This document shows, one piece after another, positions 45,756-58,503 of a stretch of DNA of 64,000 nt (positions within the stretch are counted from its first letter, which is position 1; each line of letters starts with the position of its first letter). A program made the translations under genes and the position numbers. This DNA comes from Alopecurus myosuroides. Taxonomy: Eukaryota; Streptophyta; Magnoliopsida; Poales; Poaceae. The stretch lies in the NCBI GenBank assembly GCA_028641055.1, contig CM054061.1:27763523-27827522 (forward strand), in the 5' to 3' direction. Below the pieces are notes generated by a model. That model did no database searches and was not told where the DNA came from. It was given only the letters and a program-made list of their open reading frames with translations.

Positions 45756-47138
45756 TCGCTTGTCAGTAACCCACGCGTTGGGAGGATAAGGTTACAACCG
45801 TGGATCTGAATTTTCTGACGAACAGAACCAACTGCGACCTGACGGAGTTCGACAGCGGCCGGCGGTGATCAACGGGTGATGCTCGCTCGAGGTGCGCGTG
45901 TGCTGCGGTGAGGAGGCGTTGGATGCGTGCACGTGTGCGAGGCGGAGCAGACAGAGTAAAGGGAGGAGGAGGAGGTGGTCGCTCACCGTCGTTGTAGTGG
46001 GAAGCAGAGGGTCGAGGTAGCGGCCGGCGACGACGTCGATGATGGCGGCGGTGATTCAGCGAGTCTCCGGGGTAGCTAGGGTGTTTAAACGGAGGAGGGG
46101 TAAGTGGTGTTTCGATTCCAACAGCTAGGAAGGTGGGAGGCGCGGCGAGGTGGAGGTGATCGGCAGGGTTTCAGTCATGGCGCCTCCGGCGAGCTGACAG
46201 CGAGGGAGGAACGCGGGCAGATAGGAGAAATGGTGGCGCCTCGAGGGGGGAACAGGAGCTAGGTTTAGGTTGGCGGCGTGGAGCCCTAGGGGGATCTTAT
46301 AGGGCCACGGAAGCGCTGGATCACCGTCGCTGCAGCTCTGCTGCCGCCGTGGCAGCTCTGGATGAGCGCCGTACGCGAGGACGACGACGGGGGCGGCTAA
46401 CTGAAGAGGTACCGGGCCAGGTGGGCTGGCTGCGCGCGAGGGATAAGGTAAGTGCGGGCTGGGCTGGGTAGGTAGGTGCTGCGCGCGCAGCTGTTTTCCT
46501 TTTTCTATTTTTTTTGTTTCTCTGTTTTTTTTTGCAGCAAATGAAAATGGAAACAAAAGATAGGTTTTGGAGTTGATAAAAATTTGAAAACAAATTCCTG
46601 GGGGTTGGTTAGCTCAACATCTACAATTGTCCACTTTGGTTTTGGAAAAATTCAAATTTATGTTTGCTGTTTGCAAATTGGTTTGAATTTGAATAATTTG
46701 CAAACTAATTGATTAATATTTGAAAACAACAAATTTAATAGGGTGAACCCTATTATTAATTGGATTAAAATATTAGAATGGTTTGGTAGTTTTCATGTCT
46801 TGGAATTTGGTGATGTTTGATGAATTGAATTTGAGTTTTTTTTTAAATGTGATTTGGATTTAATTGATTGAATAAAACCATTAATTTAACAAGTGAGCAT
46901 TATGGAATAAAAGAAAACAATTTGGTTGTTTTTATTTGTGATTTTTATTTCAAATGTTGTAACAGAGCAAGTATGAAACAAATGTTTGACTAAAGTTTGA
47001 ATTTCCATTGTGAAAACAATTAAGAACAGATGCAAAACAAATAGAAACAAATTCAACAATATGATGACATGATGCAAAACTTTAATTAAACAAGAAATCA
47101 AACATTCTAGGGGGTATTTTCATACTTGGGATGTTACA

Positions 47139-47152
47139 AAACGCCCCCCCTT
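47139..47152 (-). other. Polypurine tract of element C
   Basis: Minus strand AAGGGGGGGCGTTT next to the 3' LTR. Confidence 0.85.
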
Positions 47153-48003
47153 GAAGGAATCGCGCCCCGAGATTCCTACTGAGAAAAGAAAAGGTCCGGA
47201 TACTTCTTGGGAAGATCCTCTTGAGGTGTGACACGTGAAACACATCGTGCACCTTGGATAGACGTCAGGGAATTAGCAAACCACCGGAACATTTTCAAGT
47301 AAAGGGAGAGGTTTTGTATCGAGGGTGTATAGCTGAAAAGAATTTGATTCATTTGGAGAATAGACTATCTGGAATGTGGTGATTCAGGAATGCTTCCTTG
47401 AAACAACCCCAGGTGATAGGAATGCCAGCTCTCATAGCCTGGTAGTTTTCGAAACAACAACAACCTTTCTGGCCAGATAGACTTGATATTTGGGAAGTTT
47501 TGATTAGACGCCGGTGGAAGAATTGAAGTGGAAAACAACAACAAGATTTCAACGGACGAAAAGGATGTTGAGAAGAACAGGATATTGAAACAACACCGGG
47601 AAAACGAGAACAAAACTCCTGAGGTACTACGGAAAACCCATCCGGGCTTCTAGAGGATCAATATCTACTTCTTAAGGAATAGAGGATCTGCTTCCGGGGC
47701 TTACACGCCTCCGTTCTCAATCGTGAGTAGGCAACATGATAAATCATGTCACAATCACCTCCATTCGTATGGTCTAGTAGATATAAACATCCTAGAGAAA
47801 CCAGGATTCGTGAAATCCTAACTTGAAAGTTTAGATGAGAAGGGAAAACAACGTTGCACTTCCTTACCAGAAAAAGGGAGGGTGGGTGGGGAAAGAAGAA
47901 AAAGAACAGAATTCCTACTCTCACGTTTCATTTTTCCTATATAGCTACAAAATAGTTTCTAGACTCAACTGCGACCAGTAAAAAGGGATCCTACAGGCAG
48001 ACA

Positions 48004-48016
48004 GGCTCTGATACCA
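48004..48016 (-). other. Primer-binding site of element C (tRNA-iMet)
   Basis: Minus strand TGGTATCAGAGCC, two bases after the 5' LTR. Confidence 0.92.
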
Positions 48017-48487
48017 TTTGTCGCACCCGGACTTCTAGGGGATACTCATCGGGCCGAACTGAATAGTAGATGCTTGGATTACGGGGCTTATCTGCTCCCG
48101 CATCCTCTTACGAGTAGGCCAGCACTTATGTGCGACAACCAAACTCTACTATCCACCGTCGATGTAAACTATCTCATAGAAATCAGGACACTTCCATTGA
48201 CGTACTTCAAACCATACACACATGGTACATCAACAACGTTGAACAACTGATATCACAACAGATCTCTACGACACAAAAGATTGAAATAAGTTGCAAATGG
48301 CTCTCATTAGAGCAGAGATAGCAAATACAATCATTCAGAGGACACATGTCCCAACAATACATCATTACATCACAGCGGAAGCAGTCAATATGTCTGAGTA
48401 CAGACAAGAACCAAATAGGCCTAAGAGGCCGGAAACGAACAGACGGAGCCCATCCACGAAGTCTCGGATCCTGCCCGGGTCCTCTAT

Positions 48488-49854
48488 CTACTCGTCAGCA
48501 GTCTCGTCATACTCCACGTAGTAGCCACCATGTAGATCCTTGGAAACGTCGTCTGCGGAAACCACAGCCCCAAAGGGCTCAGTACATAAACGTACTGGCA
48601 AGCAAGACTCACAGTTCACCAAAGTGTAACCCGTCAACACCAAGCACAGATGCCTTGGGTTCAACGGAAGAAAAGGGGATATAAAAGATGCTGCAACTGG
48701 CTGCTCTAACCAACTAGAGAACATACTACAACTGCCGGCTACCAGAAAGGAGATAAGATCGCGTATCGTAACCACCTATAGCTAACCACCAAACAAACCC
48801 ATCCTGGACCTCGCCCCTTATCCAAAGAAGCAATCCGAGGATAACTCACACAGTTGAAATTATGATGGTTCAGATTATTGTGTCAATAAGCCTATTACTA
48901 GTCAAGTTATTAATCATTGGGTGTAAGGTTGTTAATCATTAGGTTTAAGTTGTCCTGAGTACTTGTTAGCCAGTACTTTCACCAAGTAGTCCATAACCGC
49001 GGAAAACACGGCTTCTCGAGAAAATTTACCCTGCAGGGGTGCACCAATTTGGCCGTACACGCAAGAATATCCCGCCAGACGGGAATCAAACCCACCAAGC
49101 GAGGTACTCTACACAACTCAACTCTTCTTCGCATCAAGCCCAAAGAACCTTGGGCGCACGGCTAATCGAGCCCCGAAGAAAGGGGACCCTCATAGCACTC
49201 TAAGACCGTGTCCCCCTATATGCCGACTACAAAAGTTCCACCCTGGCCTGGGCTCGCAAAAACATGCATGCGGCAAATGGAAAACACGAACTAAATGAGG
49301 CGATTTGGACGAGATGCGAATCGAATCAAATTGAGGGGGGCGCCCATACTCGCTTCCCACATGCGGTTAGTGCGCTCATCATGGATCAGTAGACAAGACC
49401 CTTTTCCTATTAGGGTCGACACTAGCAGGCCTCAAAACCACACAGGGCCTCCTGCCGGTGCCTTATCATCAAATTATTATTAATAACAACATTAGCATGA
49501 CTGATTGATTAAACATCGAGCCCCCAGAACATAATGAAATAGTAACAGAAAGTAACGGGTAACAGACTCGAGCAAAACAACCTAAGCATGCTAGTAAGAC
49601 ACGGGCCACAAGCAAAAGGTTATAGGAGTGGAGGTGAGGCAATATCAGGGTTAAAGGGTACATGTGATGGGTTCGTAACAGAAACAACTAATCATAGTGC
49701 TAGCAGAATAGACAACGGAAAGTATCGGTAACCAATGTTGAAAGGAACACAGTGGTTCATGTGAGTGATAACTTGCCTGCAAACCCAGTAGCCGGGTACT
49801 AAGCTAGATCCTCAGAAGGGGTGTCGTAAGGATCGTCGGTATCAACGTCGTCGT
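48488..49854 (-). CDS. LTR-embedded spliced mini-ORF, copy C-right
   Basis: Exons 49854-49777 and 48552-48488 repeat copy C-left with the same phase, GC donor and stop. Confidence 0.45.
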
Positions 49855-51016
49855 CTATCCGAGAAGAAGCAAACAGACAATGCAGAAAGAGAGATAATCA
49901 ATATCATGGCATAGTGCACAATCATGGGATGATGCATGTCAAGTTAATGGTTGCATCAAAATAAACTAGCTAACATGATAACACAATTTAAATGGACCCA
50001 TATGCAATTGGATTGCATATGGCAAGAGTCCATGAATTAAGTGGTAACAAATGATCTACAAGTTATTACCATGTGAAAGTTTGCTTAGCATGATGCATGC
50101 ATGATGATAACAACAAAATAACAACAATAGATGCAAGTGGTAAAAGAATAAAACAAGTTTGGAAAATATTTATTAAGTTTGGAAAATTTGGGTTACTTAA
50201 AGATGTCACACAAGCACTTGTTGTTTTCATCAACTTAAGATGTTCAAAACAAATAACAAAATTCATATTTGAAAAGAATACCAAATTTTAGTTGGATTAC
50301 AGGTTTCAAATATTGAAAAAGGAATTTGGATGAATTTATTATGACTTAAACAATATTAAACAAGTTTTAAATGAATTTAAAACAAGTGTGAATTTTATTT
50401 GAATTTTATTTGTTCTAAACATAAATTAAAATTCACATTTGAAAAGTTTAGACTTTGATGGTTTGAAAACATATTTTGCATGTTCAAAAATATTTTATAT
50501 TGAGCAAGTTATGATTTTATCAAATTTAAATGAATTAAACAAGGTTTAAATTATTTAGGCAATTTAAATTATTCAAAACATGAAACAAAATTTATATTTG
50601 AAAAGGTTATTTGAAATAGCATGGAAAACATATTTTATTTGCATTTATTGGATTAAGAATGAATTAGTTATGAATTTTAGCAAATTGCAATTGAATTATT
50701 TGAATTCAAATTTGAATTGCATTTTGAAATTTCAAAACAGAAAACAAATGCTACCAAAAGGTAGACAATTAAATTTAGATCAGCACACATATTTTATTTT
50801 TGTAATTTGGAATTATAAAACTAAAGTTATTGGCATTTTATGTCCAGGGACCAATCTGCAATTTTTAAGGACTGGTTTTTAAAACAGAAACTGTTAAAAA
50901 CATTTTACACCGCACGGTACCCTACCCTAGGGACTGCCAGGGGGGCCCAGGGCACTGTGTGCGTGTGTGGCAAGTGTGCGGCTGACAGGGGGCCCTCCCT
51001 GTCAGCGTGGCGGTGG

Positions 51017-51105
51017 AAAAAAGTGTGGTTTATTCGCGGAGCCGTGGGATCGAACCCAGGCCCTCGCGCGCGCTCGCTGCGCTCTGAACCAGTGGGCTAT
51101 GCGCG
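51017..51105 (-). promoter_or_regulatory. tRNA-like Pol III module in LTR, copy C-right
   Basis: Same as copy C-left: A-box-like TAGCCCACTGG, B box GGTTCGATCCC, T6 run at 51022-51017. Confidence 0.55.
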
Positions 51106-52487
51106 TTCGCTTGTCAGTAACCCACGCGCTGGGAGGATAAGGTTACAACCGTGGATCTGAATTTTCTGACGAACAGAACCAACTGCGACCTGACGGAGTT
51201 CGACAGCGGCCGGCGGTGATCAACGGGTGATGCTCGCTCGAGGTGCGCGTGTGCTGCGGTGAGGAGGTGTTGGATGCGTGCACGTGTGCGAGGCGGAGCA
51301 GACAGAGTAAAGGGAGGAGGAGGAGGTGGTCGCTCACCGGCGTTGTAGTGGGAAGCAGAGGGTCGAGGTAGCGGCCGGCGGCGACGTCGATGATGGCGGC
51401 GGTGAGTCAGCGAGTCTCCGGGGTAGCTAGGGTGTTTAAACGGAGGAGGGGTAAGTGGTGTTTCGATTCCAACAGCTAGGAAGGTGGGAGGCGCGGCGAG
51501 GTGGAGGTGATCGGCAGGGTTTCAGTCATGGCGCCTCCGGCGAGCTGACAGCGAGGGAGGAACGCGGGCAGAGAGGAGAAATGGCGGCGCCTCGAGGGGG
51601 GAACAGGAGCTAGGTTTAGGTTGGCGGCACGGAGCCCTAGGGCGATCTTATAGGGCCACGGAAGCGCTGGATCACCGTCGCTGCAGCTCTGCTGCCGCCG
51701 TGGCAGCTCTGGATGAGCGCCGTACGCGAGGACGACGACGGGGGCGGCTAACTGAAGGGGTACCGGGCCAGGTGGGCTGGCTGCGCGCGAGGGATAAGGT
51801 AAGTGCGGGCTGGGCTGGGTAGGTAGGTGCTGCGCGCGCAGCTGTTTTCCTTTTTCTATTTTTTTGTTTCTCTGTTTTTTTTGCAGCAAATGAAAATGGA
51901 AACAAAAGATAGGTTTTGGAGTTGATAAAAATTTGAAAAAAAATTCCTAGGGGTTGGTTAGCTCAACATCTACCATTGTCCACTTTGGTTTTGGAAAAAT
52001 TCAAATTTATGTTTGTTGTTTGCAAATTGGTTTGAATTTGAATAATTTGCAAACTAATTGATTAATATTTGAAAACAACAAATTTAATAGGGTGAACCCT
52101 ATTATTAATTGGATTAAAATATTAGAATGGTTTGGTAGTTTTCATGTCTTGGAATTTGGTGATGTTTGATGAATTGAATTTGAGTTTTTTTTTAAATGTG
52201 ATTTGGATTTAATTGATTGAATAAAACCATTAATTTAACAAGTGAGCATTATGGAATAAAAGAAAACAATTTGGTTGTTTTTATTTGTGATTTTTATTTC
52301 AAATGTTGTAACAGAGCAAGTATGAAACAAATGTTTGACTAAAGTTTGAATTTCCATTGTGAAAACAATTAAGAACAGATGCAAAACAAATAGAAACAAA
52401 TGCAACAATATGATGACATGATGCAAAACTTTAATTAAACAAGAAATCAAACATTCTAGGGGGTATTTTCATACTTGGGATGTTACA

Positions 52488-55400
52488 CCTGCCCAGGCCA
52501 AGCCGGAGGGATTCCCAAGCTAACGTCGTCAGACTTCAAACCTGTTGACTGCAATGTTGAATATGCAGCCACGGAAAAGGATTCGTGGGTCAGTACGGTT
52601 AAGTACTGGCAAGTGGATAAACCATACTCACAAGATACCGGCGTAGCCAGTCATCACAAGATACAAATACTTTGGGTTCAACGGAAGGGAAAAGGATTAT
52701 TGCAAATAAGCGGCAGCGGGCTGCACTAACCAACTACATAAACAAACTACAACTTCTTGCTAACAGAAAGAAGATAAGATAGCGTATCGTAACCAACTAC
52801 AACTAACCACCAAACAAACCCATCCAATGTTACCCCCTACTAAGGAAGCAACCCAAGGATAACTCACACTGTTGATTAGGGTGACATCATTTATATGGTG
52901 GAGGTAATCTATATTACTAGTCAGGTTATTATCATTAGGTGTAAGTTGTCTGAGTACTTGTTAGCCAGTACTTTCACCAAGTAGTCCATAACCGCGGAAA
53001 ACACGGCTTCTCGAGAAGATTTATCCCTGCAGGGTGTGCTCCAGTACCCGTACACACTCGAGCCACCAACTAAAACTCAGGTTGGCTCGACACGACCCAA
53101 ACCGTCTCTACAACCCATCCTAGGAGCCACGGAGCTATAAGGTCCCAGCCACGCAGCCGAATACTCAGCGCAAGTGTGCAAAACTCCCGCAGGACGCAAC
53201 ACCCCGGCAATACAGGCCTCGCCCTATATGCATCATCATCATCATCACCAGTAACCATGGGGGCGCCTCCCATTATGCAAAGGAGCAAATGGAACACCCG
53301 AACTAGGTGTGGCCCTTCGGACAAGCTGCAGATCAGGTCTAAGTCGAGGGGGTCCCATACTACCACCCGGATGCGGTGAGCACGCTCATCGTGGATCAGT
53401 AGACAAGACCCTTTTCCTAATTAGGGTCGACACTAGCAGGCTTCAAAACCCTAACCCAGGCCTCCTGCCGGTGTCTTAACATCAAATTATTATTACCCAA
53501 AACATTAACATGTTGTTGATTGAATTGAAACCCAACTATCAAACTAAACAGGTGATAAGACGGACAACAAGACTTGAGCGCAAACAACACTAAGCATGCA
53601 ACTACGACACGAGGGCCAACAAGGTAAACAAACAACAGTTAATAGGAAGTGGAAGGAAAGGCTATATCATGGCTGCGAGGTAAACAATGTGATAGGATCG
53701 GGACACAAGCATCGTATCATAGGGCTAGAATAAGAACAACGGAAAGAATCGGTAACAAGTGATGAAAGGCAGCCTTTTGGCAGCAAGTGAGTATACTAGC
53801 CTGGAATCCAGCAAGTAGAGGTACATCCGAAGAACTTGTCGTTGCTCACATCATCTCAACGTCCTATCCGGGAAGAAGCAACGAACCTCGAACAAACACC
53901 GAATGCAACAATTACTACTACGGCAAAAGATCCAGCATGATCCTATTTTATATGCATGGCATGGCAAGATGCAGCAGGGGAAACAACTTAAGCAATTTAA
54001 TCGGAACCGGAGTCCGGAGAAATAGGAATTGGTTCAAGTTGTTTAGCTAACCATCAATTTAATTGTTATTTAGCATGGCAAACAATAAGGTAGATGAGTT
54101 AGGCAATTTAAATGGAATGGGCAAGAGTTGGAATTAATTAGCCCACACATTCCATATGTTGTCATATAGATGAACATGCATAACAAAATCTAAAATGCAC
54201 AAGATAAGATGCAAACAGAGATATGGATGGCATGAACATGTTAATGGCATGTTTCTGATATGCAAACATATTTTAATTGTCCAATTTGGAATTTAATTGA
54301 GCAAGTTGCCAATTTAACAATATTAAATGAATTAAATGAGGAATTAAATGTTGCATCAATTTTAATTGTTCAAAACAGTAAACAAATTTTATATTTGGGT
54401 AGAGCATTTAATTTCAATTGGAAAACATATTTTATTTGTTGAAATTGGAATTAAAATGAATTAGTTATGAATTTGGCAATTTAAATTGCATTAAATGAGA
54501 AACAGTTGTTTTCAGCAATTTAAATTATTCAAAACAGAAAACAAATGTTATATTTGGAAAGAGCATGAAATTTTGGTTGGCAAACATATTTTATATGGGC
54601 CATTTGAAATATATTTGAATTTGTTATGGATTTAATCAAATTCATAAGGGTTATTTGAATTTGAAGTTTTGAAAATATTTGGAATGTTCAAAACAGCAAA
54701 CAAAATACATATTTGAAAAGTTCATGAAATTTTGATTGGGATACATATTTTGTTTGTGCAATTTGGAGTTAAAATGATGTAGTTGTTAATTGTTCAAATT
54801 TTAGGTTTAAATATCACTTAAAAGAAAATAGTGCAAAACATTTTATACCGAGGCAGGGCTACCCACGCTGGCTGGCAGTGGGCCTAGGCCAGCGTGGCGC
54901 CACAGTGGCGCGGGTGGAAGGTGATGTGGCCTTGGGGTCACTGACCAGTGGGTCCTACCCCCTGCGCGTAATTGACAAAAAGTGGGTTTTTATTCCCTCC
55001 GCGGGGATCGAACCCGGGACCTGCAGCGTGCGCGCGGAAGGAGCAGTACCGCTGCGCTAGGAATCGTTTCGTGACAGGTAGGGGCTGCGAGCAAGGTTGT
55101 AGTTGCTGCTGTGTGTTTAACTGAACCTTGCGTCTGAAGTTCAGAACTTGACCACGGACGGGAAACAGAGGAGGCGATCCAGAGATGCTGCTGCTCGATT
55201 CGCGCCGTGTGCGTGTGGGCGCAGCAGTGTGTGTGCGTCGTGCGTGCATCGGGCGTGTGGAGGCGGACAACTAGGAGCGGGAGGGGGAGAGGAAAAGAGG
55301 GAGGCGCTCACCTGCTGCCGTGGCGACGGTGTCGACGTGCAGCAGCGGCTCCGGCGACGGCGCGGCCTCCCTGGAGTCTCCCAGCATCCGGCGAGGAAGC

Positions 55401-56434
55401 GAGGGGGTGGATGGAGCCACCACGGTTCCATTCCCGTGGCTGGCTCGGCTTGAGGAGGACCGTGGCGACGGCGAGCGGCCATGGTCTGACGGCGGGCTCG
55501 GTGGGTGCAGGGAAGAAATCAGAGAGAGGGAGGTGGGAGAGAGGAGAAATTGGCGACGCCGTGGAGGGGAGGGGGTCTAGGGCAACCAGGGTGAGGGGTG
55601 GCATTTTTATGGAGGGCATCGAGCTCGTACGGCCGCGCATCGGGAGGGGGGAGCGATGATCAGCGGTGGGGAGGTGGTTCGTACTGTTGATGACGACAGC
55701 GAGGAAGGAGATGATCCCCTCGAAGAGGTACCGGGCCAAAAAGAGGAGTGGTGGGCTGGGAAAAAAAAAAGGGGAGAAGGCTGGTCTGCCTCTCTCCTTG
55801 CTGCTTTTAATTTTTTTTCTTTTCTCTCTCTCTTTTTTTTGTAAAAGATGAAAGAGGTGGAGAGAGAAGAGAAAAGGATAGAGAATTGGGTTTTTATTTT
55901 ATGAATGAATTTTTTATTAAGCTGCAAAACAGCAATAGCAGGGTATGTTAACTTATTTTCAACAATTTGAAAAAAAATGACAATTAGTTTGAAATTTGGT
56001 ATTTGAAATTCATATAGGGTTTCATTTGATTTTTAAAATAGACAAATTTTATTTAATAAGCCCAAACACTAAGAAAACTTAGTGAGCTTAAAAGTTTGCA
56101 AGTTGTTAATTTTTAACCACAATTTGATCATGCCCACTATAAATGATTTGATTTGAAGTTGAATTGGAATTTACCATTTAGGGTGTTGATAAAAGGGAAT
56201 TTCTTATTGACAAGCAAATTAAATAAATTTCAACTTCAAACTATTTGAAAACAAGTTGAGTGGTTTAGTTTGCACTTTTTTAATTGGGACTTTTGGACAT
56301 GTGTGAAAGTTTTAAAGTGGTTTCAATTTTGAGTTTTTTTTGAAAAAAAACATGGTGCAATGCATATGATGCATGTGATGCAAAGCAAAAGAAAACAAAC
56401 AACTTCTACTCAGGGTAACACCCCAGGTGTTACA
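52488..56434 (-). repeat. 5' LTR of element D, second segment
   Basis: Continues from 42668 and matches 37960-41885, ending with the same palindromic terminus. Compared with the left LTR it keeps about 30 extra bases near 54290-54330. Confidence 0.92.
54977..55063 (-). promoter_or_regulatory. tRNA-like Pol III module in LTR, copy D-right
   Basis: Same as copy D-left: consensus A box TAGCGCAGCGG, B box GGTTCGATCCC, T5 run at 54981-54977. Confidence 0.6.
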
Positions 56435-56439
56435 GTATG

Positions 56440-58503
56440 CATAAATCGAATGTTGGCATGGTGAAATTGTTTACATCATTCATGTACCGATGAGCCAAAT
56501 TTGGCCGATGAAAAATGTGAAGAAAGGTCGACAATATGCAATCCAATATTTGTATCTTATAGGTTTACTCTTTGCACATAGTTCTGGTTATTTTTGTTCT
56601 TGGCTCTGGACTGACTATCGCCATATTAGATGTTAATTTATTTATTCGGAAGGTCTCGGCATTAGATGTTTTAGCGAGTATCACTCCCTCGAATATTTTG
56701 ATAAGATTATATATATGTGTGTAATATACCCTTTCAGAATTTTGGTGTTGACTTGAGTTCTCTATAGCTCTACCCCTGTCCATAGAAATCATAACTCATG
56801 AATGGAAAATAGCATGTCTTGATTACGCAAACCAATTGATTAGAGACTCCTCATGCCCGCTTTTTTCATCCAAACATATACTACAACAAGTACTCAAGAT
56901 AGCTCAGATGTTTCATTAATGGTGGAGTGAGGTTCGTGTTGTAAATATCAATTCTGGGACCATGGTTAACCAAAGTTCTCTGGATCCACCAATTGATATT
57001 TATGGAAGTGTGATGAACATTGCTGCAAGAATTGCGGAGGTGGAAGTGAACTAGGTAAAAGGATGATAGCTAGACTACAATTTTTTCCGGTTGTTCTTTT
57101 TTATATGGAAACTTATGATCATGGTTGCATGCCTTAAACACCAATCCACAAAATACTTCCCACTAACCACGGCTGCCATGTACAACACAAATTAAATGAG
57201 AAAAATAAGACAATTTACTGTAATTGCAACTGTAGAGTTATGATAAAATTGTGAGCAGCATGTGCGGCTTGATATCTTTCTAGAGATTTCATTATGGTAT
57301 TACCACTATGGTGTCAATATATGTTCTGAAATTGCATGATTTTCTAGGTTAGTATTATTATGTATTTATTCCCTTATTTCTTATAGAATAATTAATTCGT
57401 CAAGTCATGTGACATTCTCTTTTAGTTTATGGGAAAGGGGTGTATTTTGCCTGAGTAAATGAACCTAAAAAATCCCCATATGTAGATTTATTTTTAAATT
57501 TAGGTGAAATTGGTCGAGTCTTGATACTGTGTTCTCTCCGATTTTACAACACCTTAAGATTTACATTTATCTGCTCTATAAATGTGGGATCAGGGTTTCC
57601 ATGTTGAAATCATAGGAAGAATCTGTAAAAAAGAAGTTGCATGAAACTCACAAAGCATGTATGTCTTTTTTACATATAGACAAATACAAACCTGTGTCAA
57701 TTACCTATACAGGGTTTAAGACAACATTTTTTGATTACTAATTCTTAAGGTGGTGTGCATTTTGTCGAGCCTTATACTTTGTGCTCTCTAATTTTGTAGT
57801 ACCTTAATATTTTATTTTATTTGCACTACAAATGGCATCAGGTTACGTGTGCCGAAATCATGAGAAGAATCGGTAGAAGTTGCATGAAACTTACAGAGCA
57901 TGTATCTGTGTTTTTTCCATATATACATATACAATACCTATACAGGGTTTAGGACAACAGTTATTTGATTACTAAGGAACATGAAGCATGGGTGATAAAG
58001 ATTTGTAGTCTACATTAGAGCCTATGAGGGGTTATAGCTTGTTGGTTCTTTGGAGACTGATATTGATGTGTCATATTCTTAGGGACTCTCATATATTACA
58101 TCCAGTTCCAAACTTTTATTCTACAAAAAATCCTAACCACTACGTGTGGTTCTCATGTTAGCATGGCCCTACAATTTTGAATTGCTAGGGTTTGAAAGCA
58201 AAGATTTGTGCATCGAACTATTGATAAAGAATTAAAAAAAATTGTTTTAGGAAACTGAAGTCTGTCATGGCATTTGCTTCAGGATGCTCAAGTTCACCAC
58301 TCCCGTCTAGAGGGAAAGCACCTACCAACCGAGAGAACCTTTTTGTTCATGTCTTTTATATCTTATTTGGTCTGTGAGCTTAAACTGGATAAATTTTCAA
58401 GAATTTGTTGTCTGCTACTATTGTTGTACTATCTCTATCATGTTGCGCAGTCAAGATGAATATGGGGCCACAAGCCAAGATACTTGCCTTCTCTTTGATC
58501 TAA
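56440..58503. other. AT-rich region, no confident gene
   Basis: It continues the unassigned sequence left of element D. A decayed direct duplication of about 240 bases lies at 57500-57745 and 57750-57985, sharing GAAATCAT...AAGAAT, GAAGTTGCATGAAACT and ACCTATACAGGGTTTA. A short exon-like block at 58285-58330 follows TGCTTCAG. No family recognised. Confidence 0.35.

Larger units (their letters stand above)
42669..47138 (-). repeat. 3' LTR of element C (left)
   Basis: Minus strand TGTAACATCCCAAGTATG to GGTGCGACA. Closest to the A LTR in its right half, with a different GC-rich block at 45590-46500. Confidence 0.95.
47139..48018 (-). pseudogene. Mosaic gag-pol relic in interior of element C
   Basis: Same block order as element A: leader, gag scrap (YQAMRAGIPITWG), protease-RT linker, integrase C-terminal scrap, end of pol, PPT. 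The leader/gag and gag/linker junctions are the same as in A. A further deletion near 47262 fuses the linker directly to the integrase scrap and removes the FPEELPGMP block kept in A. Non-coding. Confidence 0.85.
42669..52487 (-). mobile_element. Non-autonomous Ty3/gypsy element C, nested in LTR of D
   Basis: LTRs 42669-47138 (4470 bp) and 48019-52487 (4469 bp) flank an 880-bp interior. TSD CCTGC lies at 42664-42668 and 52488-52492, and the uninterrupted site is visible in the left LTR of D near 37960. PBS and PPT are identical to B. The two LTRs look nearly identical by eye, so insertion was recent and later than D. Confidence 0.95.
48019..52487 (-). repeat. 5' LTR of element C (right)
   Basis: 4469 bp, nearly identical to the left LTR. 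Differences are a few substitutions and small homopolymer or indel changes. Confidence 0.95.
37678..56434 (-). mobile_element. Gypsy-like non-autonomous element D, host of element C
   Basis: LTRs at 37678-41885 and 42383-56434 (the latter split by element C) flank a 497-bp interior. TSD GTATG lies at 37673-37677 and 56435-56439. Minus-strand LTRs start TGTAACACC and end GGGGCGTCACA. The PBS matches initiator Met tRNA. It encodes nothing. Several blocks inside the LTR (ACACGGCTTCTCGAGAAGAT, the PBS junction, the tRNA-like module) are shared with A, B and C, so it is a distant relative. By size it resembles a LARD reduced to LTRs plus a minimal interior. Confidence 0.92.

Noticed and set aside
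58261..58459. Possible plant gene start MLQDAQVHHSRLEGKHLP
   Set aside because: Short, no intron-exon support and no recognisable domain.
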